Under the pieces are notes generated by a model. The model searched no databases. It saw only the letters and a list, made by a program, of their open reading frames with translations, and was not told where the DNA came from. From Wenyingzhuangia heitensis (GTDB lineage: Bacteria; Bacteroidota; Bacteroidia; Flavobacteriales; Flavobacteriaceae), in contig NZ_JAASQL010000001.1 in the NCBI RefSeq assembly GCF_011762155.1, forward strand, positions 372,001 to 436,000: a stretch of 64,000 bases of DNA, written 5' to 3'. Of this stretch, positions 52,768-62,426 are shown piece after piece (the stretch's first letter is position 1; the number at the start of each line of letters is the position of its first letter). The position numbers and the translations under genes are program-made.

Positions 52768-53382
52768 TTACAATTTTTCAAGAGCGTTGGCAATCGATTG
52801 TCTTGTGGTTCCTATTAAATCTCCTAGGTCTTTTTGAGTTAACAAATCAAACAAAGTATATTCATCTCCCACGTAATCGTGAACTTTGTCATCAAAATAA
52901 GTTTTAAGATAACGTAGTTTCTCTAAGGTTCCTTTTTCGTTAGACATTTTTACTTTTTTCTCTGCATTACACCAACGCTTTACTAAATAACGGATAAACC
53001 AATCGGTAAGTATCGGGTCCTCAACAATGGCTTTTTTGATAAAATCTATGTCATATACTCTAATTTTACAATCTATAATGGTTTTAGAGTATTCGTAAAA
53101 TTGTTTGTTTTGTAGGTATTCAAAATTCCCAAAAAAATCTTTGTCACCAATTACTTCATAAATAAAAGGTTTTCCGTCTTGGCTATAAGTTCCAAGTTTT
53201 ACAGCACCTCTTACAATTTCGTATATTTTTCTAGATCTATAAATGGCTTTGTATACATGGTTACCTTTTAAAATGATAGTTTCGGTAACATAAGTATCTA
53301 TATCTGGATAGTTTTCTTTTAAATGTTCGTAAACATTAAAGTTGGCAAACTTTTTAATAGTGGCAGAATGTAAATTGATCAT
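52768..53382 (-). CDS. Crp/Fnr-family transcriptional regulator
   Basis: 204 residues from the ATG ending at 53382 (the frame continues to 53409 with a less typical start). The N-terminal cyclic-nucleotide-binding-like barrel is visible (ETIILKGNHVYKAIY, IYEIVRGAVKLGTYSQDGKPFIYEVIGDKDFFGN), followed by the dimerisation helix and a C-terminal winged helix (LLTQKDLGDLIGTTRQSIANALEKL) that stops very soon after the recognition helix. No Fnr-type cysteine cluster for an iron-sulfur sensor is seen. It is convergent with the receptor/PhoD pair and may regulate it. Confidence 0.88.
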   Translation of the reverse strand: MINLHSATIKKFANFNVYEHLKENYPDIDTYVTETIILKGNHVYKAIYRSRKIYEIVRGAVKLGTYSQDGKPFIYEVIGDKDFFGNFEYLQNKQFYEYSKTIIDCKIRVYDIDFIKKAIVEDPILTDWFIRYLVKRWCNAEKKVKMSNEKGTLEKLRYLKTYFDDKVHDYVGDEYTLFDLLTQKDLGDLIGTTRQSIANALEKL

Positions 53383-53541
53383 GTTTTTTTGTGTAAATAG
53401 GAAGCACAATTTATTTGTTTTATATTACCTGTAGCTTAGTTTAATATTAAAGCTATAATATGTTTTGTGTAAAAAAACAGGAATTACATAATCCTATTTT
53501 TTAATTTATATTTACAAATCAACCTTTCTTTGAGCTAACTA

Positions 53542-56500
53542 ATGAAAAAACAATTCTTTTTACTTTTTATAATTTTTTGTTTTTCTTTTAAAGGAAATTC
53601 TCAGGTTACCCATAAAAATTATAAAATTACTCGTTTTGAATTGCCAACTCAAACAAGAACGACAGATATTTTACAAGATAAATATGGCTTTGTATGGATA
53701 GCTACTATAAATGGATTATGGAGGTATGATGGAGGTAGTTTTAAAAGTTATGTAAAGAACGAGTTGGATGAGACTAGTATTACAGACAATCATATTTCTT
53801 GTTTGTTTGAAGATTCTAAAGGAGATTTATGGGTAGGGACTTACGGAGGAGGTTTGTTAAAATATAGCAGAGAGTGCGATTGTTTTGAGCGTTTTATTCA
53901 GGATGCAAACAATCCAAAAAGTCTTAGTTTTAACGAGATTAAACTAGTTTTTGAAACTTCTGACGGTTATTTTTTTGTGGGAACCGATGGTGGAGGTCTA
54001 AATTTATTTAATAGAGAAACCAAAGAATTTACGTATTACCAGCACAATCCAAAGGATAAAAATTCTTTAAGCCATAACAATGTGTTGTCTTTAGAAGAAA
54101 GTAAAAAAGGAGAGTTAATTATTGGTACTTGGAGAGGGTTGAATAAACTGAATTATAAAACAGGAAAAATTACAAGACTTTTGTCCCAAGACAAAAGTTA
54201 TCATTTTATAAAAAAACACAATAAGTTGTACCTGTTTCAAAACGGTAGTTTAAAAGAATTAAATGCAAATAATCACCAATTAAAAAAAATTAAACCCACT
54301 ATTTCTGGAGTAAAAGATGCTGCTATAGATAAGGATTTTAACTTATGGCTTATTCACAAAGATAATGTGCTTATTACAGATTCGTATTCTAATCCTCAAA
54401 AAGAAATTTCTTTAGAGCAGGTTTTTAAAACTCCGTATTATTTACATAAAATAGCGATTTGTAAAGAAACAGAGAATATGTGGTTGTTAGATTACCGAGG
54501 ATGGTTTTTTAAAGTGGAAAAAAATCCCGTTATTTTTAAACCTTTTTTAAACGTAGGATCTAATTTTAAAATCCATCAAACCAAAAAAAATTACTGGGTT
54601 GTAAAATGGAAAACTGTTTTTGTTTATGACAAAGAATCTTTAAAACTTGTTAAAAAAATTCCGGATTTTGGAAACAACTTACTTGTAGATTATTCTCTAG
54701 ATACTAAAAGTATTTGGGCAGCAGATGATAATTTTTATTATAATTTTTCATCAGAAGGAGAACTTTTGCTTAAAAAGTCTAGAAACTCTAACGGAACTTA
54801 TGCCTTAAAATATACGAGCAATCACAAGTTGTGGGTAGGAGAAATTTTAGGAGCAAAAATGTATGATCTTACTAATTTTAAAGAAACTGAATTTAAAAGT
54901 GATCCTGAAAATAAAAAAGGAATAGGGTATTTTCATAGATCAAGAGTTATTTTAGAAGACAGCAATCAACAAGTATGGCTAGGAACTAATGGAGATGGTT
55001 TAAAAAAATATTTGCCTAAAACCCATACGTTCAAACATTACAGGCATAAAATAGGAGACGTACAAACGTTAAGCAACAATTTTATCAATACACTTTACGA
55101 AGATAAAAATCAAGTTTTGTGGATTGGGACAGCTTCTGGGTTGTGCAAGTTAAATTTAAAAAACAATCAAATAACACAATACAATAAAGGAGTATTAAAA
55201 GACAAAATTATAAATATTATTGTTCAAGATGTAGATGAAAATTTATGGATTGGAACGACTGATGGTTTGATTAAATTTAATGAAACTAAAAACGAAGTCA
55301 GAATTATTAACGAGCAAGATGGGTTGATTTCTAACCATATACTTAACTCAGGAATGTTGTTAAGTAACGGGAATATTGTAATGTCTACCAGTAAAGGAGC
55401 AATGGTTTTTAACCCTAAACGGGTAAAATCTAGTTCTGTAGAACCCCTTGTTTATTTGTCTAAGTTGTGGGTTAATAATCAGTTAGTCAAATCAAACAGT
55501 AATTATATAAAAGAAAATATTGAGACTGTAAACTTGTTAAATCTAGATTATACAGATGATAAGTTTGAAATTGAATTTCAGGTAATTCACTTTAGCAACA
55601 ACCAAAGATGTAATTATGCCTATAAACTAGAAGGGTACGATACCGATTGGACTATTGTAAACAAAAATTCTAGAGCAACCTATACCAATATTCCGTCTGG
55701 AAAATATACTTTTTTGGTAAAGGCAAGTAATGAAGATGGTGTTTGGAATGATAAAATAAAAGAATTAAAAATTACGGTAGCTCCTCCTTTTTGGGATTTA
55801 CTTTGGGTTCGTGTTTTAGGAATTATTCTCTTTTTTGTGTTGTTGATAATAGTTGTAAAATGGTTTATCAACAAAGAAAAAACAAGATCTAAGTTTGAAA
55901 TAGAAAAAGAACGCATTCGTCAGTTTGAAGAAGTAGCACAAATGAAACTACGATTTTTCACCAATGTTTCTCACGAACTCCGCACACCGTTAACGCTAAT
56001 TACAGCTCCGTTAAATAAGTTTTCAGAAAAAGGAATTCTTCCAGATAACAAGGTGCTACAAATGATGAACAGAAACAGCAATAGGTTGTTAGAACTCATC
56101 AACCAAATATTAGATTTTAGAAAACTAGAAAACAAACAGCAACTAAAAATTACCGAAGTAAAAGACGAACTATTGTTTCAGAATATTTATGATGCTTATG
56201 TGTATTGGGCTAAAGAAAAACACATCACTTTTAAAAAAGAAATCAAAAAACAGCAAGTCTCTTCTGTCTTTTTTGATGTAGACGTAGTTCAAAAAATTAC
56301 ATCAAACTTAATATCTAATGCCTTAAAATATACTCCTGATTACGGAAAAGTAATCTTTAAAATTTGTTATCAACAATCAAATAAAAACTTAGAAGAAGAA
56401 ATTAATTTGGTGCTAGAAGTTATAGATAATGGACAGGGGATTGAAGAGAAGTATCAGCAAAAAGTATTTGAAAGGTATTTTCAATTAGATCAAGATGATC

Positions 56501-57426
56501 ATAAAATTCACGGTTCTGGAATTGGTTTGTCTTTGTGTGCCGAGTTAGTTGCTTTACACGGAGGAACTATTTCTTTAGAAAGCAAGGTAAATCAGGGTTC
56601 TCATTTTAAAGTAGAAATTCCTGTGGGTAAAATATTGGCAACAGCTTCTAAAAAGACAGAAGATATTCCATTAGAAACAGAAATAGACAAAGAGGTAGTT
56701 TTGGTGATAGAAGATCATCAGGATATTAGAGAATATTTGTGTGCCGAGCTAGAAACCGATTATAAAGTTATTGCGGCTAAAGATGGTAAAGAAGGTTTGT
56801 TAAAAGCTACAGAACACATTCCTAATATGATTATTAGCGATGTAATGATGCCGTCTGTAAACGGAATTCAATTGGCACAACAATTAAAAACAAACGATTT
56901 AACATCTCACATTCCTATTTTGTTTTTAACCGCCAAAACCGGAATGGACAACAAATTATTAGGACTTAGTTCTGGTGGGCATGATTATATAGAAAAGCCT
57001 TTTAACATTACAGAAGTGTTGTTAAAGGTTAAAAATATTTTAAAAGCCAGACAAGATTTAATTGTTAAAAACCCAGAAATTATTTCTAAAAATGATGAGG
57101 TGGCTCAAGATCATTTTTTAATAAAAGTAAACACTTTAATAGATAAAAATTTAGAAAACACAGATTTTAATATCGATGTTTTGTGTGGAGAATTGGCTGT
57201 AAGTCGATCTCAATTGTATCGTAAAATTCAATCCTTAACAGGAAAATCCATCATAGAATACATTAATTTTTACAAACTTTCGGTGGCTTTGGAATTGTTA
57301 AAACAAGGAGAGTTAAACGTAAAACAAGTTGCCTTTTCTGTAGGTTTTGATGATAGTAGATACTTTAGTAGAGTCTTTAAAAATCAATTTGGAAATCCGC
57401 CTTCATTTTATATACCTAAAAACTAA
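53542..57426 (+). CDS. hybrid two-component system regulator (sensor kinase, receiver and AraC output in one chain)
   Basis: 1294 residues. Signal peptide, then two seven-bladed regulator propellers with repeated WIGT-x-x-GL units (FVWIATINGLWRYDG, LWVGTYGGGLLKY, LWIGTASGLCKL), a Y_Y_Y domain (YAYKLEGYDTDW) and a membrane helix at about 754-777. The kinase has phospho-acceptor H811 (FFTNVSHELRTPLTLI), N-box NLISNALKYTPD and G-boxes DNGQGIEEKYQ and HGSGIGLSLC. The receiver aspartate is D1100 (MIISDVMMP). The C-terminus is an AraC-type DNA-binding domain (LYRKIQSLTGKSIIEYINFYKL, VGFDDSRYFSRVFKNQFG, in parts). Such proteins sense glycan oligosaccharides in the periplasm. Its likely target is the operon downstream. 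Confidence 0.95.
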   Translation: MKKQFFLLFIIFCFSFKGNSQVTHKNYKITRFELPTQTRTTDILQDKYGFVWIATINGLWRYDGGSFKSYVKNELDETSITDNHISCLFEDSKGDLWVGTYGGGLLKYSRECDCFERFIQDANNPKSLSFNEIKLVFETSDGYFFVGTDGGGLNLFNRETKEFTYYQHNPKDKNSLSHNNVLSLEESKKGELIIGTWRGLNKLNYKTGKITRLLSQDKSYHFIKKHNKLYLFQNGSLKELNANNHQLKKIKPTISGVKDAAIDKDFNLWLIHKDNVLITDSYSNPQKEISLEQVFKTPYYLHKIAICKETENMWLLDYRGWFFKVEKNPVIFKPFLNVGSNFKIHQTKKNYWVVKWKTVFVYDKESLKLVKKIPDFGNNLLVDYSLDTKSIWAADDNFYYNFSSEGELLLKKSRNSNGTYALKYTSNHKLWVGEILGAKMYDLTNFKETEFKSDPENKKGIGYFHRSRVILEDSNQQVWLGTNGDGLKKYLPKTHTFKHYRHKIGDVQTLSNNFINTLYEDKNQVLWIGTASGLCKLNLKNNQITQYNKGVLKDKIINIIVQDVDENLWIGTTDGLIKFNETKNEVRIINEQDGLISNHILNSGMLLSNGNIVMSTSKGAMVFNPKRVKSSSVEPLVYLSKLWVNNQLVKSNSNYIKENIETVNLLNLDYTDDKFEIEFQVIHFSNNQRCNYAYKLEGYDTDWTIVNKNSRATYTNIPSGKYTFLVKASNEDGVWNDKIKELKITVAPPFWDLLWVRVLGIILFFVLLIIVVKWFINKEKTRSKFEIEKERIRQFEEVAQMKLRFFTNVSHELRTPLTLITAPLNKFSEKGILPDNKVLQMMNRNSNRLLELINQILDFRKLENKQQLKITEVKDELLFQNIYDAYVYWAKEKHITFKKEIKKQQVSSVFFDVDVVQKITSNLISNALKYTPDYGKVIFKICYQQSNKNLEEEINLVLEVIDNGQGIEEKYQQKVFERYFQLDQDDHKIHGSGIGLSLCAELVALHGGTISLESKVNQGSHFKVEIPVGKILATASKKTEDIPLETEIDKEVVLVIEDHQDIREYLCAELETDYKVIAAKDGKEGLLKATEHIPNMIISDVMMPSVNGIQLAQQLKTNDLTSHIPILFLTAKTGMDNKLLGLSSGGHDYIEKPFNITEVLLKVKNILKARQDLIVKNPEIISKNDEVAQDHFLIKVNTLIDKNLENTDFNIDVLCGELAVSRSQLYRKIQSLTGKSIIEYINFYKLSVALELLKQGELNVKQVAFSVGFDDSRYFSRVFKNQFGNPPSFYIPKN

Positions 57427-57436
57427 TCTATTGTAT

Positions 57437-57476
57437 ATTGAGTAAAATACTTCCGTATAAAATATATTTATCTCAA
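57437..57476. promoter_or_regulatory. TTGAG/CTCAA dyad upstream of the propeller gene
   Basis: ATTGAG at 57437 onward and CTCAAT ending at 57477 frame a region whose inner parts are also roughly complementary (AAAATA and TATATTTA). A second, tighter dyad with the same half-site occurs at 57554-57577. It is possibly a binding site of the upstream hybrid regulator, or a weak terminator after it. Confidence 0.35.
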
Positions 57477-57553
57477 TAAAACAAGGGTGTTTGTGTAAAA
57501 AATGCACCTATTTAAACAATATGTCCACAAGTTTGTAATGCTTTGTGATTAAG

Positions 57554-57577
57554 TTTGAGAACATAATTTCACTCAAA
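57554..57577. promoter_or_regulatory. second TTTGAG/CTCAAA dyad, next to the propeller gene start
   Basis: TTTGAG at 57554-57559 and CTCAAA at 57572-57577, spacer 12, ending 6 nt before the ATG at 57584. The location would allow it to block or modulate initiation. It shares the TTGAG half-site with the dyad at 57437. Confidence 0.35.
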
Positions 57578-57583
57578 TTTATC

Positions 57584-58645
57584 ATGGACAACAGTCGTAG
57601 ACAATTTATAAAAAACACCACTTTGTTGGGAGTAGGTTTGGCCGCTACCTCTTCTTACGGATTAACCATTATCAACCATAAATCCAAGTTATCAGAAACT
57701 ATTATTGGGCATGGAGATTTTAAATATCGTGTGCATAAAGAATGGGGAAATTTAAACCCGTTAAATACTCCGGTTAAAAATTGTCACGAAATGGTTATGG
57801 ATTCCAAAGGGAGATTGATTATGATTACAGACCATGTACAAAACAATATTATTGTGTACGATAAATCTGGAAAGTTATTAACCTCTTGGACTCATAAAAT
57901 GTATCGTGGTCATGGGCTTTCTATTTTTAATGAAGGTGGAGAAGATGTTTTGTTTATTACAGACAACAGTGGAAAAATTATAAAAACAACCATTGATGGA
58001 AAGGTAATTATGGAATTGCCAAATCCAAAAGAAATAGGGATTTATACTGATAAGCAAAAATACACACCTACCGAAACTGCCGTAGCTCCCAATGGAGATA
58101 TTTATGTGGCAGACGGTTATGGTTCTGATTTTATTCTTCAGTTTGATAAAAATGGAGAATTCATCAGAAAGTTTGGAGGAAAAGGACATCAAGATGAAAA
58201 ACTAAACAACGCACATGGTGTGGCTATAGATGCTAGAGATCCAAACAATATTACCTTATTGTGTACTTCTAGAGTGCAAAATTCTTTTAAACGTTTTACA
58301 CTAGATGGAAAATATTTAGAAACCATTTTCTTACCAGGAGCTTATGTTTGTCGTCCTGTTATTGATGATGAAAATTTATATTCAGGAGCATGTTGGTCTA
58401 GACTTAAATATTTAGAAAGAGTTCCCAATTCTGGTTTTGTCACCATTTTAGACAAAAACAACAAAGTTGTATCTAACCCAGGAGGAACCAAACCCAAATA
58501 CAAGCACGGAGAATTGCAGCTAATGTTGCAAGAAACACCGTTGTTTAATCATTGCCATGATGTGTGTATAGACAATGATAAAAATATTTATGTATGTCAA
58601 TGGAATGCAAACAAAACCTATCCGATCAAACTAGAAAGAGTATAA
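57584..58645 (+). CDS. Tat-exported NHL/six-bladed beta-propeller protein
   Basis: 353 residues from the ATG at 57584. The N-terminus DNSRRQFIKNTTLLGVGLAATSSYG is a twin-arginine signal (SRRQFIK), implying export of a folded, perhaps cofactor-bearing protein. NHL-type blades follow: VMDSKGRLIMITDHVQNNIIVYDKSGKLL, VAPNGDIYVADGYGSDFILQFDKNGEFIRKFGGKG (both in parts), AHGVAIDARD and HDVCIDNDKNIYVCQW. Paired histidines and cysteines (NCHEM, FNHCHDVC) could bind a metal. It resembles the propeller proteins found beside PSD1/DUF1501 genes. No reaction can be assigned. It starts a four-gene operon. Confidence 0.85.
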   Translation: MDNSRRQFIKNTTLLGVGLAATSSYGLTIINHKSKLSETIIGHGDFKYRVHKEWGNLNPLNTPVKNCHEMVMDSKGRLIMITDHVQNNIIVYDKSGKLLTSWTHKMYRGHGLSIFNEGGEDVLFITDNSGKIIKTTIDGKVIMELPNPKEIGIYTDKQKYTPTETAVAPNGDIYVADGYGSDFILQFDKNGEFIRKFGGKGHQDEKLNNAHGVAIDARDPNNITLLCTSRVQNSFKRFTLDGKYLETIFLPGAYVCRPVIDDENLYSGACWSRLKYLERVPNSGFVTILDKNNKVVSNPGGTKPKYKHGELQLMLQETPLFNHCHDVCIDNDKNIYVCQWNANKTYPIKLERV

Positions 58646-58650
58646 CAGTT

Positions 58651-60963
58651 ATGAAAAAATTAGTTTTCTTTTTTGGAATTATCGCATTGCTGATTTCTTG
58701 TAAAAAGCAGGTAGGTTATAGCAAATTGGCTCAAAAGAAAGTGCCCAAAGTGGTAGATTATAATTTTGATGTACGTCCTATTTTATCAGACAAATGTTTT
58801 AGTTGTCATGGACCCGATGCAAAAAAACGTTTTGCCGATTTAAGATTAGACACACAAGAGGGGGCGTATAGTACTTTAAAAAAAGATGCCAATTCTTTTG
58901 TAATTGTGCCAAATAAACCAGATAAATCTACGGTCTATCATAGAATTATTACACAAGACACTACTCAAATAATGCCTCCTTTAAATTCTAATTTAAAGTT
59001 GAGTGAGTATGAAAAAAAAATTGTTAAAAAATGGATAGAACAAGGTGCAAAATACGATACGCACTGGGGATTTAAAAAAGTAGAAAAACCAGCTTTGCCA
59101 GAGCTTGAAACTAAAGACTGGGCAAACAACGAAATAGATTATTTTGTTGCAAAAAAATTAGAAGACAACAACTTACAACCTAACAGTCAGGCAGACAAAG
59201 AGCGTTTGTTAAAACGTGTTGCTTTTGATATTACAGGGTTACCACCTAGTTTAGAAATGCAAAATCGTTTTTTAAACGATACGTCTAAAGATGCTTATGA
59301 AAAAATTGTAGATGAATTGTTGGCTAGTGAACATTATGGAGAAAAAATGGCTGGTCCTTGGATGGATGTGGCTCGTTATGCAGATTCTCACGGATATCAA
59401 GATGATGAATTAAGAACTATGTGGCCTTGGAGAGACTGGGTAATTTATGCGTTTAATAAAAATTATAGCTATAAAAAGTTTGTAACCTACCAATTGGCAG
59501 GAGATATGTTGCCTACAAAAAATGTAGAAGCTTTATTAGCATCTGGGTTTAATAGAAATCACAAATTAAATCAGGAAGGTGGAATTATTAAAGAAGAGGC
59601 TAGAATTGAAAACGTAACCGATAGAACCAATACGTTTGGAAAAGCATTTTTAGGGATGACTTTTGAATGTGCAAAATGTCACGATCATAAATACGATCCT
59701 ATCTCTCAAAAAAACTATTTTGAAACTTTTGCCTTTTTTGATAAAGTTCCGTTTAGAGAAGGAAAAGGTTCTACTGTAGGTAAATTGTTTGCAGAAAAAC
59801 CACTGTTAAAAATAACAGATTCATTAGTTAAAAATAAACTTTCTTTTATTAATAAAACACCTCAGGTAGATATAGAAGTAATGGTAATGAAAGATGTGCC
59901 AGAACTTAGAAAAACACAGTTGTTAAACAGAGGAGCATACGATGATAAAAGAGAGGTGGTAGAAAGCTCTACACCTAATGCTATTTTACCTTTTGACGAA
60001 ACCAAATACCAACGAGATAGATTGGGATTAACAAAATGGTTGTTTGATGAAAATAACCCGTTAACAAGCAGAGTGTATGTAAACCGAATTTGGCAAGATA
60101 TTTTTGGAAAAGGAATTGTAAAAACATCGGGAGATTTTGGAATGCAAGGAGAGTTACCTACACATGCCAATTTATTAAACTGGCTGTCTGCAGATTTTAT
60201 GGAACACAATTGGGATATTAAATATTTGATTAAAAAAATAGTGACTTCTGCAACTTACAAACAATCATCAGTAATAACCAAAGAAAAATTAGCGATAGAC
60301 CCAGACAATAAATTGTTGGCAAGAAGTAGTAGAAATAGATTTACTACAGAAATGATTCGTGATCATGTACTAGCTTCTAGCGGATTGCTGTATAGAGATA
60401 TTGGAGGAAGAAGTGTACGTGTATATCAACCCGATGGACTCTGGGAGGTATCCACAGCAGGTAGAGGACATTTAACCTCTTATATACAAGACAAAGGAGA
60501 TTTATTGTACAAAAGAGGTTTGTATGTTTTTGTAAAAAGAACCTCATTACCCCCTGTACAAACTGTTTTTGATGGTACTGCAAGAGATCAATGTGAGGTA
60601 AGAAGACTATCTACGTCTACACCTTTACAGGCTTTAATTAACTTAAATGACCCTACTATTTTAGAAGCTTCTAGAGTCTTGTCAGAAAAATTATCACAAG
60701 AAAAAGGAACTACTTCAGAAAAAATATTAAAAGCTTTTAGAACCATAGTTTGTAGAACTATAAAAAAAGAAGAAAAAGAAATTTTGGTAAATTATTTTGC
60801 AACACAACAAGATTATTTTAAAGAGCATCCAAACAAAGCAAAAGAGTTTATTGAAGTTGGAGAGTATCCTGCTTTAAAAAATAGAGATACGATACAAGTG
60901 GCTACTTTAATGCAAGTAATTCACACAATTTATAATATGGAAGAAACCATTGTTAAAAGTTAA
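58651..60963 (+). CDS. PSCyt1-PSCyt2-PSD1 (DUF1549/DUF1553) lipoprotein
   Basis: 770 residues from the ATG at 58651; earlier frame overlaps the previous gene. Lipobox with C17 (IALLISC) followed by KKQVGY. A planctomycete-type cytochrome c domain has the heme motif C49-F-S-C52-H53 (DKCFSCHGPDAKKRFADLRLD, in parts). PSCyt2 begins EIDYFVAKKLEDNNL and includes MAGPWMDVARYADSHGYQDDE and ECAKCHDHKYDPI, a second CxxCH-type site. The C-terminal PSD1 domain includes RVYVNRIWQDIFGKGIVKTSGDFG and STPLQALINLNDP. The biochemistry of this family is unknown. A periplasmic electron-transfer role coupled to sugar or sulfated-glycan use is often suggested. Confidence 0.92.
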   Translation: MKKLVFFFGIIALLISCKKQVGYSKLAQKKVPKVVDYNFDVRPILSDKCFSCHGPDAKKRFADLRLDTQEGAYSTLKKDANSFVIVPNKPDKSTVYHRIITQDTTQIMPPLNSNLKLSEYEKKIVKKWIEQGAKYDTHWGFKKVEKPALPELETKDWANNEIDYFVAKKLEDNNLQPNSQADKERLLKRVAFDITGLPPSLEMQNRFLNDTSKDAYEKIVDELLASEHYGEKMAGPWMDVARYADSHGYQDDELRTMWPWRDWVIYAFNKNYSYKKFVTYQLAGDMLPTKNVEALLASGFNRNHKLNQEGGIIKEEARIENVTDRTNTFGKAFLGMTFECAKCHDHKYDPISQKNYFETFAFFDKVPFREGKGSTVGKLFAEKPLLKITDSLVKNKLSFINKTPQVDIEVMVMKDVPELRKTQLLNRGAYDDKREVVESSTPNAILPFDETKYQRDRLGLTKWLFDENNPLTSRVYVNRIWQDIFGKGIVKTSGDFGMQGELPTHANLLNWLSADFMEHNWDIKYLIKKIVTSATYKQSSVITKEKLAIDPDNKLLARSSRNRFTTEMIRDHVLASSGLLYRDIGGRSVRVYQPDGLWEVSTAGRGHLTSYIQDKGDLLYKRGLYVFVKRTSLPPVQTVFDGTARDQCEVRRLSTSTPLQALINLNDPTILEASRVLSEKLSQEKGTTSEKILKAFRTIVCRTIKKEEKEILVNYFATQQDYFKEHPNKAKEFIEVGEYPALKNRDTIQVATLMQVIHTIYNMEETIVKS

Positions 60964-60969
60964 ACCATT

Positions 60970-62424
60970 ATGGCTAAAGAATTTTTTGAACATCAGTTAA
61001 ATATCAATAGAAGACATTTTTTATCTAAAGCAGCTTTGGGAATGGGAGGTTTGGCTTTGGGGTCTTTATTAGCACCCAAGCTCTTTACAGGGCAAAAAGA
61101 AGATATAAATGAAGTTCCTGTAGGGTTAAGACATTTTGCCCCAAAAGCAAAAAGAGTTATTTTCTTAGTACAAAATGGAGCTCCTTCTCAATTAGAAACC
61201 TTTGATTACAAACCCAAGCTAGAAGAAATGTTTGGGCAAAATTTACCAGATTCTGTTAGAGGGGAACAACGTTTAACGGGAATGACAGCCAATCAAAAAG
61301 AGTTTCCGTTAGTGGGGTCTCATTATAAATTTGATAGACATGGAAAAAGCGGAGCTTATGTAAGTGAACTGTTGCCTAACATAGCTAAAATTACAGACGA
61401 TTTGTGTATTGTAAAAAGTATGCATACAGATGCTATTAATCACGATCCTGCTTTAACATTTTTACAAACAGGATCACAAGTAGGGAGTAGACCTAGTATG
61501 GGTTCTTGGTTAAGTTATGGCTTGGGAAGTGAGAATAAAAATTTACCCTCTTTTTGTGTGTTGCTATCCAAAGGAAAAGGAAATGGACAAGGGGTGTATT
61601 CTAAACTTTGGTCTAACGGGTTTTTAGACAGCACACACCAAGGAGTACAGTTAAGTGCTAGTGAAGATCCTATTTTGTATTTAAACAATCCTAAAGGGAT
61701 GGATGGTCAAAACAGAAGAAAAATGTTAGATCATTTAGGACAGTTAAATGAGTTGAGTTACAAAGAGTTTGGTGATCCAGAAATTCATTCTAAAATTCAA
61801 CAATATGAGTTGGCTTACCGTATGCAAACTGCTGTTCCAGAGGTTACAGACATTTCTAAAGAGCCAGAAAGTATTAAAGAATTGTATGGTGCTGATTGTA
61901 ACATACCTGGAACCTATGCAGCAAATTGTTTGTTGGCTAGAAAGTTATCAGAATCTGGAGTTCGTTTTGTGCAGCTGTATCACCAAGGATGGGATCAACA
62001 TAACAATTTAGTGGGAGCTATTAAAAATCAAGCAAAAGATGTAGACCAAGCTTCTGCTGCTTTAATTACCGACTTAAAACAACGTGGTTTGTTAGATGAA
62101 ACCTTAGTCATTTGGGGAGGTGAGTTTGGAAGGACTAATTATTGTCAGGGAAAATTAACGCAAAAAAATTACGGAAGAGATCATCATCCAAGATGTTTTA
62201 GCATGTTTATGGCCGGTGGTGGTATTAAAGCGGGAACCGTATATGGTGAAACCGATGAATTAGGATATAATATTGTAGAAAACCCTGTTCATATTCACGA
62301 TTTACATGCAACTATTATGCACTTAATGGGCTTAGATCATGAGCGATTAACGTATAAGCATTTAGGAAGAAGATTTAGATTGACAGATGTACACGGAAAC
62401 GTGGTTAAAGATATTATTTCGTAA
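60970..62424 (+). CDS. Tat-exported DUF1501 protein
   Basis: 484 residues. Twin-arginine signal NRRHFLSKAALGMGGLALGSLLAPKLF (in parts) at residues 13-40. The body is related to the alkaline phosphatase/sulfatase-like fold, with the family stretches VIFLVQNGAPSQLETFDYKP, MHTDAINHDPALTFLQTGSQ, RPSMGSWLSYGLGSEN, VRFVQLYHQGWDQHNN and VIWGGEFGRTNYCQG. Members occur beside PSD1 proteins and are thought to act as their periplasmic partners. The substrate is unknown. It lies 6 nt after the PSD1 gene and 2 nt before the next gene. Confidence 0.93.
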   Translation: MAKEFFEHQLNINRRHFLSKAALGMGGLALGSLLAPKLFTGQKEDINEVPVGLRHFAPKAKRVIFLVQNGAPSQLETFDYKPKLEEMFGQNLPDSVRGEQRLTGMTANQKEFPLVGSHYKFDRHGKSGAYVSELLPNIAKITDDLCIVKSMHTDAINHDPALTFLQTGSQVGSRPSMGSWLSYGLGSENKNLPSFCVLLSKGKGNGQGVYSKLWSNGFLDSTHQGVQLSASEDPILYLNNPKGMDGQNRRKMLDHLGQLNELSYKEFGDPEIHSKIQQYELAYRMQTAVPEVTDISKEPESIKELYGADCNIPGTYAANCLLARKLSESGVRFVQLYHQGWDQHNNLVGAIKNQAKDVDQASAALITDLKQRGLLDETLVIWGGEFGRTNYCQGKLTQKNYGRDHHPRCFSMFMAGGGIKAGTVYGETDELGYNIVENPVHIHDLHATIMHLMGLDHERLTYKHLGRRFRLTDVHGNVVKDIIS

Positions 62425-62426
62425 GG

